Source: Chloranthus sessilifolius (Eukaryota > Streptophyta > Magnoliopsida > Chloranthales > Chloranthaceae). From it: a DNA stretch of 64,000 bases. A model generated the notes under the pieces. It worked only from the letters and a program-made list of their open reading frames with translations, ran no database searches and was not told where the DNA came from. The position numbers were made by a program, and so were the translations under genes. The DNA is taken from contig CM037593.1 in the NCBI GenBank assembly GCA_021018995.1, forward strand, positions 10,196,088-10,260,087, written 5' to 3'. This document shows, in pieces, positions 45,191 to 56,540 of this stretch (position 1 is its first letter; each line of letters starts with the position of its first letter).

Positions 45191-48130
45191 AGGCACATGT
45201 GGAGCAACAACAGTCGCATCAATTGTCATTAATTGCTCATCCGAAAAAGTGTCCCGGATATGTTCAGGTGCAAATGATTCTTCAGGCAAAATGCGAGACA
45301 AGTAATCGTCCACAACATTCTCTACTCCCTTTTTATCTTTGATTTCAAAATTAAACTCTTGAAGGAGCAAGATCTAGCGGATCAATCTTGGTTTGGCATC
45401 CTTCTTTGCTAACAAATATTTCAATGCAGAGTGGTCTGAAAAGACTACTATTTTTTATCCAAGCAGATAAGATCGAAATTTATCGAGAGCATACACCACA
45501 GCTAATAACTCTTTCTCAGTGGTGGTGTAATTAAGTTGTGCATCGATCAATGTCTTACTGGCATAATAAATTACGTGAGGTAATTTGTTCACCCTTTGCC
45601 CTAAGACAGCTCCGATAGCGTAATTAGATGCATCACACATGAGTTCGAATGGTAAAGAATAATCCGGTGGTTGGATTATCGGTGCATTTGATAAGAGCTC
45701 GCGCAATTTCATAAATGCTTTCATGCAATCCTCGTCGAAATCAAAAGGAACATCTTTGCCAAGCAGGGTGCACAATGGTTTAGCCACCTTGCTAAAATCT
45801 TTGATGAACCTTCTATAAAATCCGGCATGACCCAAAAATGATCGAATTTGTCGAACACTCTTCGGTGGGGGCAAATTAGCAATTAGGTCAACTTTGGCCT
45901 TATCAACTTCGATTCCTTTCTTGGAAACAATATGCCCGAGAACAATTCCTTGTTGAACCATAAAATGGCTCTTCTCCCAGCTAAGAACAAGTTTTGATTC
46001 GACACAACGTTGCAGCACTTGTGAAAGATGATTCAAATAAGAACCAAACGTTTTCCCAAAAACAGAGAAGTCGTCCATGAACACCTCGATGAACTTGTCA
46101 ATCATATCCGAAAATATGGCCAACATACATCGTTGGAAAGTAGCAGGTGCATTACATAAGCCGAACGGCATCCTTCGATATGCAAAAGTACCGTAAGGAC
46201 ACATGAATGTTATTTTCTCTTGATCAGGTGAAAAAATGGGCACTTGATTGTATCCCGAATAACCATCAAGAAAGCAATAAAACTCTTGCCCTGCTAACTT
46301 CTCGAGGATTTGATCGATGAACGGAAGGGGAAAATGATCCTTTCTGGTAGCTGTGTTCAATTTTCTATAATCAATGCAGACACGCCACCTAGTAGTTTCG
46401 CGAGTAGGGACCAATTCTCCTTCAGTAGTTTCTTTCACAGTGATTCCAGACTTTTTCGGAACAATTTGGACTGGACTTACCCATTCACTATCAGAGATCG
46501 GATAGATGATTCCAGCATCGAGTAATTTAATGATTTCCTTTAAAACGACTTCTTGCATGTTCGGATTAAGTCGCCTCTGCAGTTCTCTTGATGGTTTACT
46601 CTCATCTTCCAGATGTATTTTGTGCATACATACTGATGGGTCAATCCCTTTTAAATCAGCTAGGGTCCATCCGATGGCCTCCTTGTGCTCCTTCAGCACC
46701 TTCAACAAATCATTCTCTTGTTCTTCCGATAACGTGGATGAAATTATCACTGGTAGTGTTTCTCGAGGTCCCAAAAAAATGTACTTGAGCGACTCAGGTA
46801 ACTGTTTTAATTCGACAGTTGGCAGCTGCTTAATTGATGGAGTCAACACATCCTTTACCTCAATAGGTAATGATTCTACTTTAGTCACATTTTCACGTAA
46901 GTTATCATCTGGACATGATAAACTCGACTTCGTGTCTTCTGACTGCTTCCTTTCAAATCATTTTTCTTCATAGATGGCCAACAAAGCAGTTTCAAATTCT
47001 TCTTTCGTGAGCATTGATGGTAATGCTTCATCCACCACTTCGTCCATCTGATCGATGTAAAAACATTCGACCTCATCCTCGTTAGGGAAATGATTCATCG
47101 CATGAAATATGTTCAATCTAACCTTCATGTTCCCAAAAGAAACGTCCATGACTCCCGTTCGACAATTAATGCAAGTGTTGGCAGTGGCGAGAAACGGACG
47201 TTCAAGGATGATGGGGACTTGATTAATTGATTTAACAGGTGGTTTCATGTCTAAAATAATGAAGTCCACTGGAAAGACAAACTTGTCTATTCCAACCAAA
47301 ACATCCTCGATAATACCCCTAGGTCTTCTTTCTGATCTATCTGCCAGTTGGAGTGTGACCGTCTTGGGTTTCAATTCACCTAATCCGAGTTTCTCGTACA
47401 TTGAGTATGGGATTAGATTAACACTTGCTCCCAAATCCAATAACGCTTTTCCAATTGGCTGCCCACCAATGACACATGGAACAGTTGGGACTCCAGGGTC
47501 TTTCAGTTTCTGTGGGGTTTCCAATTGCAAAATCGAACTGACTTGATTTGTCAGGAACACTTTCTTTGAAACATGATTACGTGCCTTTCTCTTACGAGTG
47601 CACAAATCTTTGAAAAACTTGGCATACTCAGGAACTTGTTTGATTGTCTCAAGTAATGGAAGATTTATCTTTACTTGCTTGAATGTTTCAAAGATTTCTT
47701 CCATTTTTGCCGGTCCCTTTCCCATTCTAGATGGAGGAGTTAGGCATTCAGGAAATGGTGCCTTTGGGACATAATGTGCAGATTCAAGTTCCGGTTCTTT
47801 TTCACGTCCTTGTTGGACAGTTGAGGGAGACACTTCCTCTATTGCTTTCTCTTTTCCCTTCTCTTTACCTTTTTCTTTCTCTTTTCTTTTCTCTGATTCT
47901 TTTTCAATTTCCTTCTCTCTTCCTTGCTCTGATTCTTTCTCTTTTGCTGCTTCTCTTTCTTCATCAGCTTCCACAGACATTTCCACTTGATTATCAACCT
48001 CTCGCCCACTTCTCAGCATAGTAACAGCTTTCAATTGTTGACTATTTGATGGTCCTTCATCAGATGATGCTTGGCCTCGAGGATTGTTGATGGGTTGGCT
48101 AGGGAGCCTACCTTCCTCTCGTTGACTCAA
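45191..48130 (-). pseudogene. Element B protease, RT and RNase H
   Basis: One reading frame, continuous with gag, broken by point stops. Protease has the Athila-type active site ALLDLGASVNLIPYSMYEKL near 47430. RT (46888-45455) has WRVCIDYRKLN, GYNQVPIFSPDQEKITFMCP, YRRMPFGLCNAPATFQRCM and catalytic FMDDFSVFG, apparently intact. RNase H has ELMCDASNYAIGAVLGQR and TTTEKELLAVVYALDKFRSY; it continues past stops at about 45454 and 45373 to VDDYLSRI and is cut by D at 45191. A TGA after YEEK (46957-46955) separates protease from RT. Confidence 0.9.
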
Positions 48131-49708
48131 CTGATTTATCAGTTGACTGAATTAATCTATCATCATCTGTTGGAAAGCTTGCATGCTTCGCATCACCTTT
48201 TCCTCCAAATCAGAATCTTTTGAAACGGTGGCTTGAGATTGATTAAAATTCTGATTTTTTCGGTAATTAGAATTCGGATGATAATAAGGAGGATTCTGCT
48301 GGAAATTGGAATTCTGATGGAAATTAGAATTCTGTTGGAAATTAGAATTCTATTGTGGACGAAAATTCTGCTAAAAATTTTGTTGAAAATTTTGTTGTCC
48401 ACTCATTGGATTGGATCTGAACTGCTGATTCACCTGTCCAGTTTGGTTTGATCCTCCCCATCCTAAGTTGGGGTGATTTTTCCATTCCGGATTGTATGTG
48501 TTTGAGTACATGTTCCTACCTTGTCGCTGATATGATTGAGTCAGATTCACCTGCTCTTGAGGAGTAGGTTCATCAGGAAGAAATGATAAGGTGGTAGGGT
48601 ACTCGTTAGCCATGTGACCTGGGTGGTCACAAATTGAACACACAGTGGGGGTGGCAAGAGCTTTAGCTTGCTTAGTCGCAGCTAACAACATATTCATTTG
48701 CTTGGACAACATATCAACCTTTGTTGATAGATCAGAGGTATTATTTTTGACATCATATAATCCATCTCTTGTCAACACATGAGATTTAGGTGCCAGATCC
48801 AAGTTAGTTCGCCCCAGTGTTTCACTTTGTATCGAAGTTTGGCATAACTTCTCAAACAATGCCCATAATTCGTCAGCTTCTTTTGTGGCACATGATCCAC
48901 CACACGATGCATCAACCATGTGTCTCTCATCAGGAATCAGTCCATTATAAAAACTTTGGACCTGTTGCCACCTTGGAACTTGATGATTTAGACAACTCTT
49001 AATCAATTCCTTAAAACGTTCTCAACATTCATGGAATGTTTCTGTAGGTTGTTGGGAAAAGAATTGAATCTTCTGACGCAACTCAATGGCTTTAGTCATG
49101 GGAAAATATTTTTTAAGAAATTGACGGTGTAGCTCTGCCCAACTCTGGATAGATTGTGGTTCTAAGGAATAGAACCACGTTTTTGCCTTATCTCTTAAAG
49201 AGAAAGGAAAGAGTCGTAGCTTAGCTATCTCATCAGTGACATTGTGGACTCTGAACATTTTGCAGACCCCAGTGAATTCATTTAGATGAACGTGCGGATT
49301 TTCATTTACTAACCCATGGAAAATAGGTAGCATTTGAATCATTGCCGATTTGAATTCATAGTGGTTCCCTGAAATGGGATCATGCATGATGCTATTCTGA
49401 TCCTCGTAAAAATCAGGATCATTATAATACTCCAATGTTCTAGGGCCCTCATTGTAATTGTTGTTCCCATTATTCTCATTATTTATATTATTGCCATTAT
49501 TTCTATTCTGATTATTCCCATTCATTTCTTGCCTTTGATCAGCCATGGTATCAGTATGATGATACTGATTCCTCTGAATTCTACGATTCTCTCTACAAGA
49601 TCTTTTGATCTCATGATTAAACGGTTGTAGATGCGGGTGATGAGATCGAGTAAAGCTCATGCACCAACACTCACAACAAGGATTGATGAATTCACAACAA
49701 ACCAACAA
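48131..49708 (-). pseudogene. Element B gag
   Basis: Athila-type gag in the same frame as pol. Asn-rich N-terminus, then FRVHNVTDEIAKLRLFPFSL, RDKAKTWFYSLEPQSIQSW and FLKKYFPMTKAIELRQKIQF, the retrotransposon gag core. After it the zinc-knuckle region reads CSICDHPGHMANEYP (CCHC with the last Cys replaced by Tyr). Stops: TGA after TFHEC (49021-49019, where W is usual), TAG after NFQQNF (about 48370) and TAA at about 48133. The Gln/Asn-rich stretch at 48470-48200 links to protease. Confidence 0.88.
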
Positions 49709-50687
49709 TTATCAGCTTCAATCAATTGAAGCAAAGGTTTCAATAGATTGACACAAAGCACACACAAATTTTCAAACAAATGACTTTATCAGTCAATCGA
49801 TTGAAGAATTGTTCTCAATCGATTGAGGTTCAAAGAGTCAAAGCAAGTCAGCACAGATTTTTTAGCTGAAATGGCCAGCAGCAGAGGCCTAGTCAATCGA
49901 TTGACAGATAAATGCCAATCGATTGAACTCTATAATGAACAGTAGCCAGCATCAGAAGAAAAGAATTTTTATTTATTTTTTTTTTAAAAATTTTTAATTT
50001 TTTTTTATTTTTATTATAAATTAGATTAAAAAATTGAATTTAAAATAAATTTATTTATTTATTTATTTTTTTTATTTTTTTTAATTAAAATTTGAATTTA
50101 AATTAAAGAATTTTTATTTTTTAAAATTTAAATTAAAATTTGAATTTAAATTAAAGAAATTTTTTTTTTTTTTTTAATTCGAATTTCAAAAATAAAACAA
50201 ATTAAATTTAAAAATTAAAAATTAAAATTAAAATTTTAAAACCTAAAGGCAATCCTACAAAATTCTATAAAATCTTACCTAAAAGAGAAAAATAATGAGA
50301 AGAATAAAAGATTCCTAAATTTCCTAAGGAAGGTATCCTAAAAATCTAAACTTCCTAAAAAGACTCCTACAAAATCTAAAATAAGAAGCCTAAAAATCTC
50401 TACTTCCTAAAAGACTCCTACAAAAACTTACCTAAGAGAGAAAAATAAGGGAAAGAAGATTTTGCAAATCAAAAATCCAAATATCAATTTCTGAAATTCA
50501 AAAATCAAAATTCACACAAGAAAATTAAAATTTAATTTAGAAATTAAATTTCAAAAATTCTAATTGCGAAAATTTAAGTTCAAAAATCAAAAATCAAAAT
50601 TTCAGAATTAAAGAATTTTTTTTTTTTTTTTTTACTCACTACAAAACACATAAATCCCTATCCGAATTAATCAAAATATCTCCGATT
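49709..50687 (-). other. 5' leader of element B
   Basis: Non-coding and extremely A/T-rich at 49965-50640. Near its gag side (49790-49925) it carries four TCAATCGATTGA-type palindromes (AATCGATTGA at about 49795, 49817, 49895 and 49917), a cousin of the TCGATTAATCGA motif of the LTRs. Confidence 0.7.
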
Positions 50688-50705
50688 TCCCTGGCAACGG
50701 CGCCA
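50688..50705 (-). other. Primer-binding site of element B (tRNA-Asp type)
   Basis: The minus strand reads TGGCGCCGTTGCCAGGGA a few bases after the 5' LTR end. It is complementary to the 3' end of plant tRNA-Asp with one mismatch (A where TGGCGCCGTTGCCGGGGA is expected), the usual primer of Athila elements. Confidence 0.9.
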
Positions 50706-50711
50706 AAAACT

Positions 50712-52285
50712 TGGTCGATTTTAAATGTAACCCTTGCAAGTGCACAAGATCTATTGCAGTATGGGAAGAACAAAGGTGTCGAACCCACAGGAAAACATGA
50801 ATTTTAATTAATTCTTTCAGAGATTTAAAAACGTTCCCAAGGAAGTACCAAAGGGCAGATTCAATTTAACCAAAAATTTATCACTTTTTCTAAATCCAAG
50901 AAAAATAAATTAATCTAAACAACTAATTACTGATGAATCTAAGAACAATATTTAAATAAGATCAAGAAATATGCTACCCCAGATTAGTACCTCTTTTCTA
51001 TCATTAAAACCCACAGTTTCATTAAAGCATCATTCACACCATCATTCGTATAGAAAAATGATTCGTAATAAAATATGATCATCAATCCGGCATACCCTAT
51101 CTAAAAATAATGACTCAGCCTATCATTGCGGTATGAGTCATGTAAGAAGCATAGCGTATCTCATGATGTTTAGACAAGAAAACATAATCGCTATTATTTA
51201 GATCAATCTGCAGGTCCAGATCTAGCGATTATAGCCGTTGATACGCGCCATCAATGGTCATAACAAGTATTCAATATATTTTTAATAACGCAAACTTTTA
51301 GCAAAACGATTCCATGATGACATAATAGACTGCGGTATTAATCATAAAAAATTGCTACTTATCTGGGGATCGCATCTTCCCCGATCAGCTGATTTAGCCA
51401 CTCATCTTTGGTGTATGATCTCCTTGTTCATTCAAAGTCATTCATCTTTTTATTTCTTCCCAAAATCTTTGGTTACAATGCATTTTCCTAAATACAATCT
51501 ATGAATGTAAAAGAAAGACAGTGCAAATCCTAAGTACAATCTACCCAGATCAATCCCTAGAAGAAGGAGAAAAGAAGAACCCTTGAAAAGATGCCCAGAG
51601 GAGTCTAAAACCAATAATAATAATAATGAATAATAATCCTCTAAAAAAAACTCTCTCTAAAAAAGTCTCTAATTATTTCCTAAAAAAAACCGTCCTCTCG
51701 AAGTGTTTGGTTTGGCTTTAAATAGCCCCCTCGTCGCAGAGGTCTCCCGCCGCCTCAATTCAGGGTCGATTAATCGACCCTATAGGGTCAATGCATCGAC
51801 CCTGCAAAAATCCCTGAAAATCTGCTTTAAAGTGTCAGTTTCGTGTCTGACACTTTTTTTTCCCTCAATTAATCGACCAAAAGGGTCGATGCATCGACCT
51901 CCCAGAAATTCGTGAATTCTAGCCCACTTTTTGCATCAGACATTGTTTCGGTATTTTCGCCTTAACTTTTTGTTCCGAACTCGGATTGAGGCGATTCTTG
52001 CGCCGGTGGAAAGCTGACAGAAATATCGCCAACTTTTATGTTTTGAAAATTTCATAATTCGTCTGTCTTGAAGGTCCAAATTGAGCTGCAAGTCACACTA
52101 AGTTCTCGATGACCCAAAGTTGCAGTGTTTTGACATTATTTTCAGAATTCTTGGGTTGTTTTCTGCACTTGGCTTGTATTTACCTGAAACACTTCAAATC
52201 TAATAATTCTTATTAGATAGCCTTCATCCGATAGCTAAATGTAGGTATCTAGGGGTAAAATATCATCATATTTCACTACTCATCA
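50712..52285 (-). mobile_element. 5' LTR of element B (1574 bp)
   Basis: Minus-strand start TGATGAGTAGTGAAATATGA at 52285, end AAAATCGACCA at 50712. Same internal TATA-like CTATTTAAAG (near 51723). Contains GGGTCGATTAATCGACCC and GGGTCGATGCATCGACC, perfect palindromic blocks, plus 22 bases (51782-51803) missing from the 3' LTR. Confidence 0.92.
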
Positions 52286-52290
52286 GTGAC
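52286..52290. other. Target-site duplication GTGAC of element B (right copy)
   Basis: Exact partner of 34332-34336. Placing the two together restores the order of A's integrase (KVS followed by PMKG). Confidence 0.93.
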
Positions 52291-55205
52291 ACTTTCACGA
52301 ACACGTGTTCACCCACCTTGAAGTCTACACTCGTCCGCTTAATATCGGCGTAGCTTTTCTGTCTGCTCTGAGCAGCTTTGAGTTTTGCCCTTATCATACG
52401 AACATAGGTGGCATTATCTCCAAGTACCTCGGGTCCTAAAATAAAATTTTCACCCGTTTCCTCCCAATTGATGGGCGATCTACATCGCCGTCCATAAAGT
52501 GCTTCATATGGTGCCATCCCAATGCTCGTCTGAAAGCTGTTGTTATATGCAAAATCAATCAAGGGTAGGTGTTGATCCTATGATCCTTACAATTTTAACA
52601 TACATGCCCTAAGTATGTCCTCAATGATCTGATTATCCCTCTCAGTCTGTCCGTCGATTTGCGGATGGAATGCCGTACTGAAATCTAGTCGCGTTCCCAT
52701 TCCTTCTTGAAATTTCTTCTAAAACTTTTATGTATATAATGGGTCACGGTCTGAAACAATGCTACTCAAAATCCCATGCAAACGGACAATCTCCTTCATA
52801 TACAGCTCTGCCAGTCTTTCCGCCGTGTACATCGTGTTGTAAGGCAAGAAGTGCGCTGACTTGGTCAATCGATCGACTACTACCCAAATGGCGCTGTACT
52901 TCTTTGCAGTATGCGGTAGCCCAACGATGAAGTCCATAGAGATCGATTCCCACTTCTATTCCGGTATAGGTAGAGGCTGCAATAACCCTACAGGGTGTCT
53001 ATGATCGATCTCGACCTGTTGATACGTCAAACACCGCGATAAGTACTCAGCCACATCTTGTTTCAAGCCTCTCCACTAGTAATTCTTTTTCAAATCTTGA
53101 TACATCTTTGTGCTTCCCGGGTAGATAGCATAGCTTGACTTGTGAGATTCATCAAGAATTATTCGATGTAAATCGGTATTGTCCGGAATATAGAGACGAC
53201 CCTTGAATAATAAGGAACCATCCTCCTTGATCAAAAACTCAGATCTAATGCCTTCAGTTACATCTTGACGAATCTTGGTTAGCGCTGGGTCTTTCATCTG
53301 TAGTTCATGGATATGCTCAAATATCGCCGGTCTCATTGAGATATTAGCCAAGAAGGCTACTGTAGCTTGCGACTCGATGTTCGCATCATATAGTGCCTGA
53401 TCTTTAAATAACTTCCATCGGTGCATACCCAAAATTAGACTAGCCAACTGAGCTGAACTCTTCCGACTCAAGACATCGGCCACTACATTAGCCTTGCCTG
53501 GATGGTACTGTATAGAACATCTCATATTTAGTTCCTTATGTGTAAACAGATATCTAAGGCTCTTGTGGTCGGTGAAAATCTCAAACGTCTCACCGTACAA
53601 GTAATGTCTCCAAATCTTGAGCGCGAAAATGACCGCTGCTAATTCCAGGCCATGTGTCGGGTAATTCTTCTCATGCTCTTTCAACTGTCTTGATCCATAC
53701 GCTATCACCTTTCTGTGTTGATTAAGCACACAACCCATACCAGTATACGAAGCATCGCTATACACTGCAAACCCTCCACTGCCTGAAGGAATCGCTAATA
53801 CTAGAGCTGAAGTGAGTCTCTTCTTGAGTTCTTGAAAACTCTTCTCGCATGCCTCATTCCATTCGAACCTTGCATCTTTCCGTGTGAGTCTCGTGAGTGG
53901 TCCTGATATCTTTGAAAAACCCTCAACGAAATGCCGATAGTAACCCGCTAATCCAAGGAAACTACGGATGTCGGTCACGGTCTTTGGTTGCTCCTAATTT
54001 ACCACTGCTTTAATTTTTGTTAGATCTACAGTGATACCATTCTTTGAGATGACGTGTCCCAAAAAGTTAACTTCTTCTAACCAAAACTCGCACTTGCTGA
54101 GCTTGGCATACAGTTGATGTTCACGTAGAGTCTGTAGGGCTATTCTCAAGTGCTTCCCATGCTCTTCTTCTGATTTTGAATAGATCAGGATGTCATAAAC
54201 AAACACTACGACACAAGAGTCTAGGTGTGGTTTAAACACCCTATTCATCAGATCCATGAATGACACCGGGGCATTTGTCAACCCAAAAGGCATCACTAGG
54301 AACTCATAGTGTCCATATCGAGTCCTGAATGCAGTCTTCTGAATATCCTCTGCCTTGACTCTCAACTGATGGTATCCAGATCTCAGATCGATCTTGGAGA
54401 AATACCTTGCTCCTTGCAGTTGATCAAACAGGTCATCTATCTTAGGCAAAGGGTATCGATTTTTAATGGTAAGTTTTTTCAATTGTCTATAGCCAATACA
54501 CAAACGCATTGACCCATCTTTCTTCTTTACAAATAAAACCGGTGCTCCCTATGGAGACACGCGCGGTCTAACAAACCCCTTATCCATTAGCTCTTGTAAC
54601 TGCTCCTTCAATTCCCTCAACTCGACAGGAGCCATTCTATATGGTGCTTTAGAAACAGGCTCCGTTCCTGGTGCTAAGTCGATGGCGAACTCCACTTCCC
54701 TTTCTGGAGGTAATCCGGGTAACTCCTCCCAAAATACATTAGTGAAGTCTCGCACCACGACTATTTCGGAGATAACATTCTTCTCCTCCTTATCCTCCTT
54801 CAAGAATGCCAAGTATCCACTGCACCTCTTTCTGATCAAGCGCTCGGCCCTGACTGCCGAGATAAGTGGTATGTGTGTCGACCTCTCTCCTCAAAATCTA
54901 AATGATCTCCTCGTGTTGGGTCTGAAGATGACGACCTTGTTCTTGCAATCTACCGTCGCACAGTGAGCCGATAACCAATCCATGCCAAGGATCACGTCGA
55001 ATCCTTGCATGTCTAACAGAATTAGATTCGTTGGTAGCTCAAAGACGTCTCCATCCATGACCCTCACGATCACGGAGTTGCATCCCTTTTCGGTATCAAC
55101 CAATTTCCCAGTAGGAACAACCACGGTTAAAACGAAGTCTAACTCTTCTGGGTCGACTTTCATCCTCTTGGTGAAGCGAGGGGTAACAAATATATAGGGC
55201 ATCAT
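52286..55205 (-). pseudogene. Element A protease (partial), RT, RNase H and integrase
   Basis: A single minus frame with point stops. Protease lacks its DSG start; it begins FVTPRFTKRM near 55190, then [79 protein letters not shown] and [12 protein letters not shown], in which the catalytic FVDD is FVYD (dead enzyme). RNase H: FAVYSDASYTGMGCVLNQ and EIFTDHKSLRYLFT. Integrase: LSRCLTYQQV (second Cys lost), [37 protein letters not shown], then YEALYGRRCRSPINWEE. TAG stops at W positions (about 54537, 53990) and others at 54840, 53075 and 52725-52565. Interrupted at 52286 by B. Confidence 0.88.
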
Positions 55206-56540
55206 TTACATGGAATAGGATCAAACCAATCATAGATAATCACGCTTGCAAGGAACATCATTCTCTTATCATCTAGAATAGCAAGAACGACAACCACATT
55301 GCAAAAGATTTCAAGAAAAATCAAACAAAAATAGGTTTAAAGTGATTACTTCCAAAGAAATTTGGTCCTTGATCCGGCGTAAAGCGGGTGTTTAATTAGC
55401 CCGAGCGAACACCGACAATGAAGCACGCTTGGACTCGAACCTAAAGGACCCTAAGGGGAAGCCCCGTTTCAGTTTAGAGAGGGGGGGAGAGGAAATTTCG
55501 AAAAAATTCCCTTTTGGCTCGGGCTCGGGGGTTTAAAACCCTCCCCAGGTTTTGCTTGGCACAACTAATACCCGGGCCAAGCCATTTTGGTCCCCCTTTT
55601 TGTCTGGCACAACTAATAGATGCGTCAGGCTATATTTTCTGGCCAGGCTAGTCTTGCCCCCCGGCTTAGCTTGTATACCGCACGCGCCAAGCTTGGTCTT
55701 CCTTGGACCCGCCGAGGTGCACACGCCCCCCAAACAACGCGTCAATCTCTATTTGACCTGGTCAAACGGCTGTGCTAAAATAAACGGTTCTAGATCGGTG
55801 AGCTTGCTCAAAATCCCGAACAACAAAAATAAAAAAATCCACATAAAATCATAAAAAATCCCATATAAAAATCCACGGAAAATCACAAAAAAAAATCTCA
55901 TATAAAAATCCACATACAATCACAAAAATCTCCGCATTAAATAACAAAAAATTCTACATAAAATAATAATAAAAAGTAGCATGTACTCCCAAAAAGCGTT
56001 GCGACGTCAATTCGCTCTGCTCGGGTAGTCATGCTATATTAACTTCGGGACCGTTGGGTTCATCCAAAGACCTCGAACCCTGCTTCGTGCAGGGGCACCC
56101 GTGGTCAGTCAAATGGGGCAATCAATGCCTAACATCATTGGACACAAATTGTGGACCTTCTCGTATTTGCTTCGCACCTATCTTTAAGTTTGGGTCGATC
56201 ACCCTCTCACTTATGGAGCTGTTGGATTCAGAATGAAACTTGAACATCAAAACATCTTCAATCCTCTCGAGAAGCGGATGTTTTTCCCGCATATTAGGCT
56301 TTTGCAACTCGCTCTATCTCGGTTATGCCCAGTAATATCGCTAAGCGCTTGAGGACCAATAACCTTGAGAAACAGATGTTTTTCTCGACATACAGGGCTT
56401 TTGTTTACTCACCATGTTACCATCTGATATTTGAGATTCGTTTTGAATACAGCGGACCCGTCAATGATGCCTTGGGCCTCTTCGGATGTCTCTTGTCTTT
56501 GGCATTCGATCATTAGTGATTGAATATCAAAGAGGGCATC
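55206..56540. other. Retroelement-like non-coding sequence, no gene recognised
   Basis: Begins where element A's protease match ends. The 55480-55780 part carries GCTTGGCACAACTAATA(C/G) and related GGC(A/C)...AAGCC motifs resembling text inside the LTR at 56541-58043 (TTGGCGCATATAATACTTAC). The last bases, AAAGAGGGCATC, could be a polypurine tract before that LTR. I could not fix its boundaries. Confidence 0.4.

Larger units (their letters stand above)
34337..52285 (-). mobile_element. Athila-like gypsy element B, complete, carrying D
   Basis: The 17,949-bp insertion in element A is about 12.0 kb without nested D, a normal Athila size. On the minus strand: 5' LTR (52285-50712), PBS for tRNA-Asp (50705-50688), leader, gag, protease, RT, RNase H, [D], integrase, about 2-kb 3' region, PPT (TTTGGGGGTG), 3' LTR (35896-34337). 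Ends TGATGAG...CA; target duplication GTGAC. In the first ~345 aligned bases the LTRs differ at about 14 sites (4%), so B is not a very recent insertion. All coding parts carry stops. Confidence 0.92.
28612..55205 (-). mobile_element. Gypsy element A (Tekay/Del-like chromovirus), split by B
   Basis: The remaining own sequence is about 8.6 kb: pol (55205-52286, then 34331-33938), an extra ORF (32924-31431), a PPT (AAGGTGGGGAGAA, 31168-31156) and the 3' LTR (31155-28612). The first target duplication would be ATAAA (28607-28611) in copia C. Its 5' end (gag, start of protease, 5' LTR, second target duplication) is absent; the protease frame stops matching at about 55190. Lineage rests on the chromodomain-like C-terminus, the RT/integrase motifs and the TGTAATATCCC LTR start. 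Confidence 0.8.

Noticed and set aside
46310..47546. Plus-strand open frames opposite gag-pol of element B
   Set aside because: They are antisense shadows of a well-supported minus-strand polyprotein.
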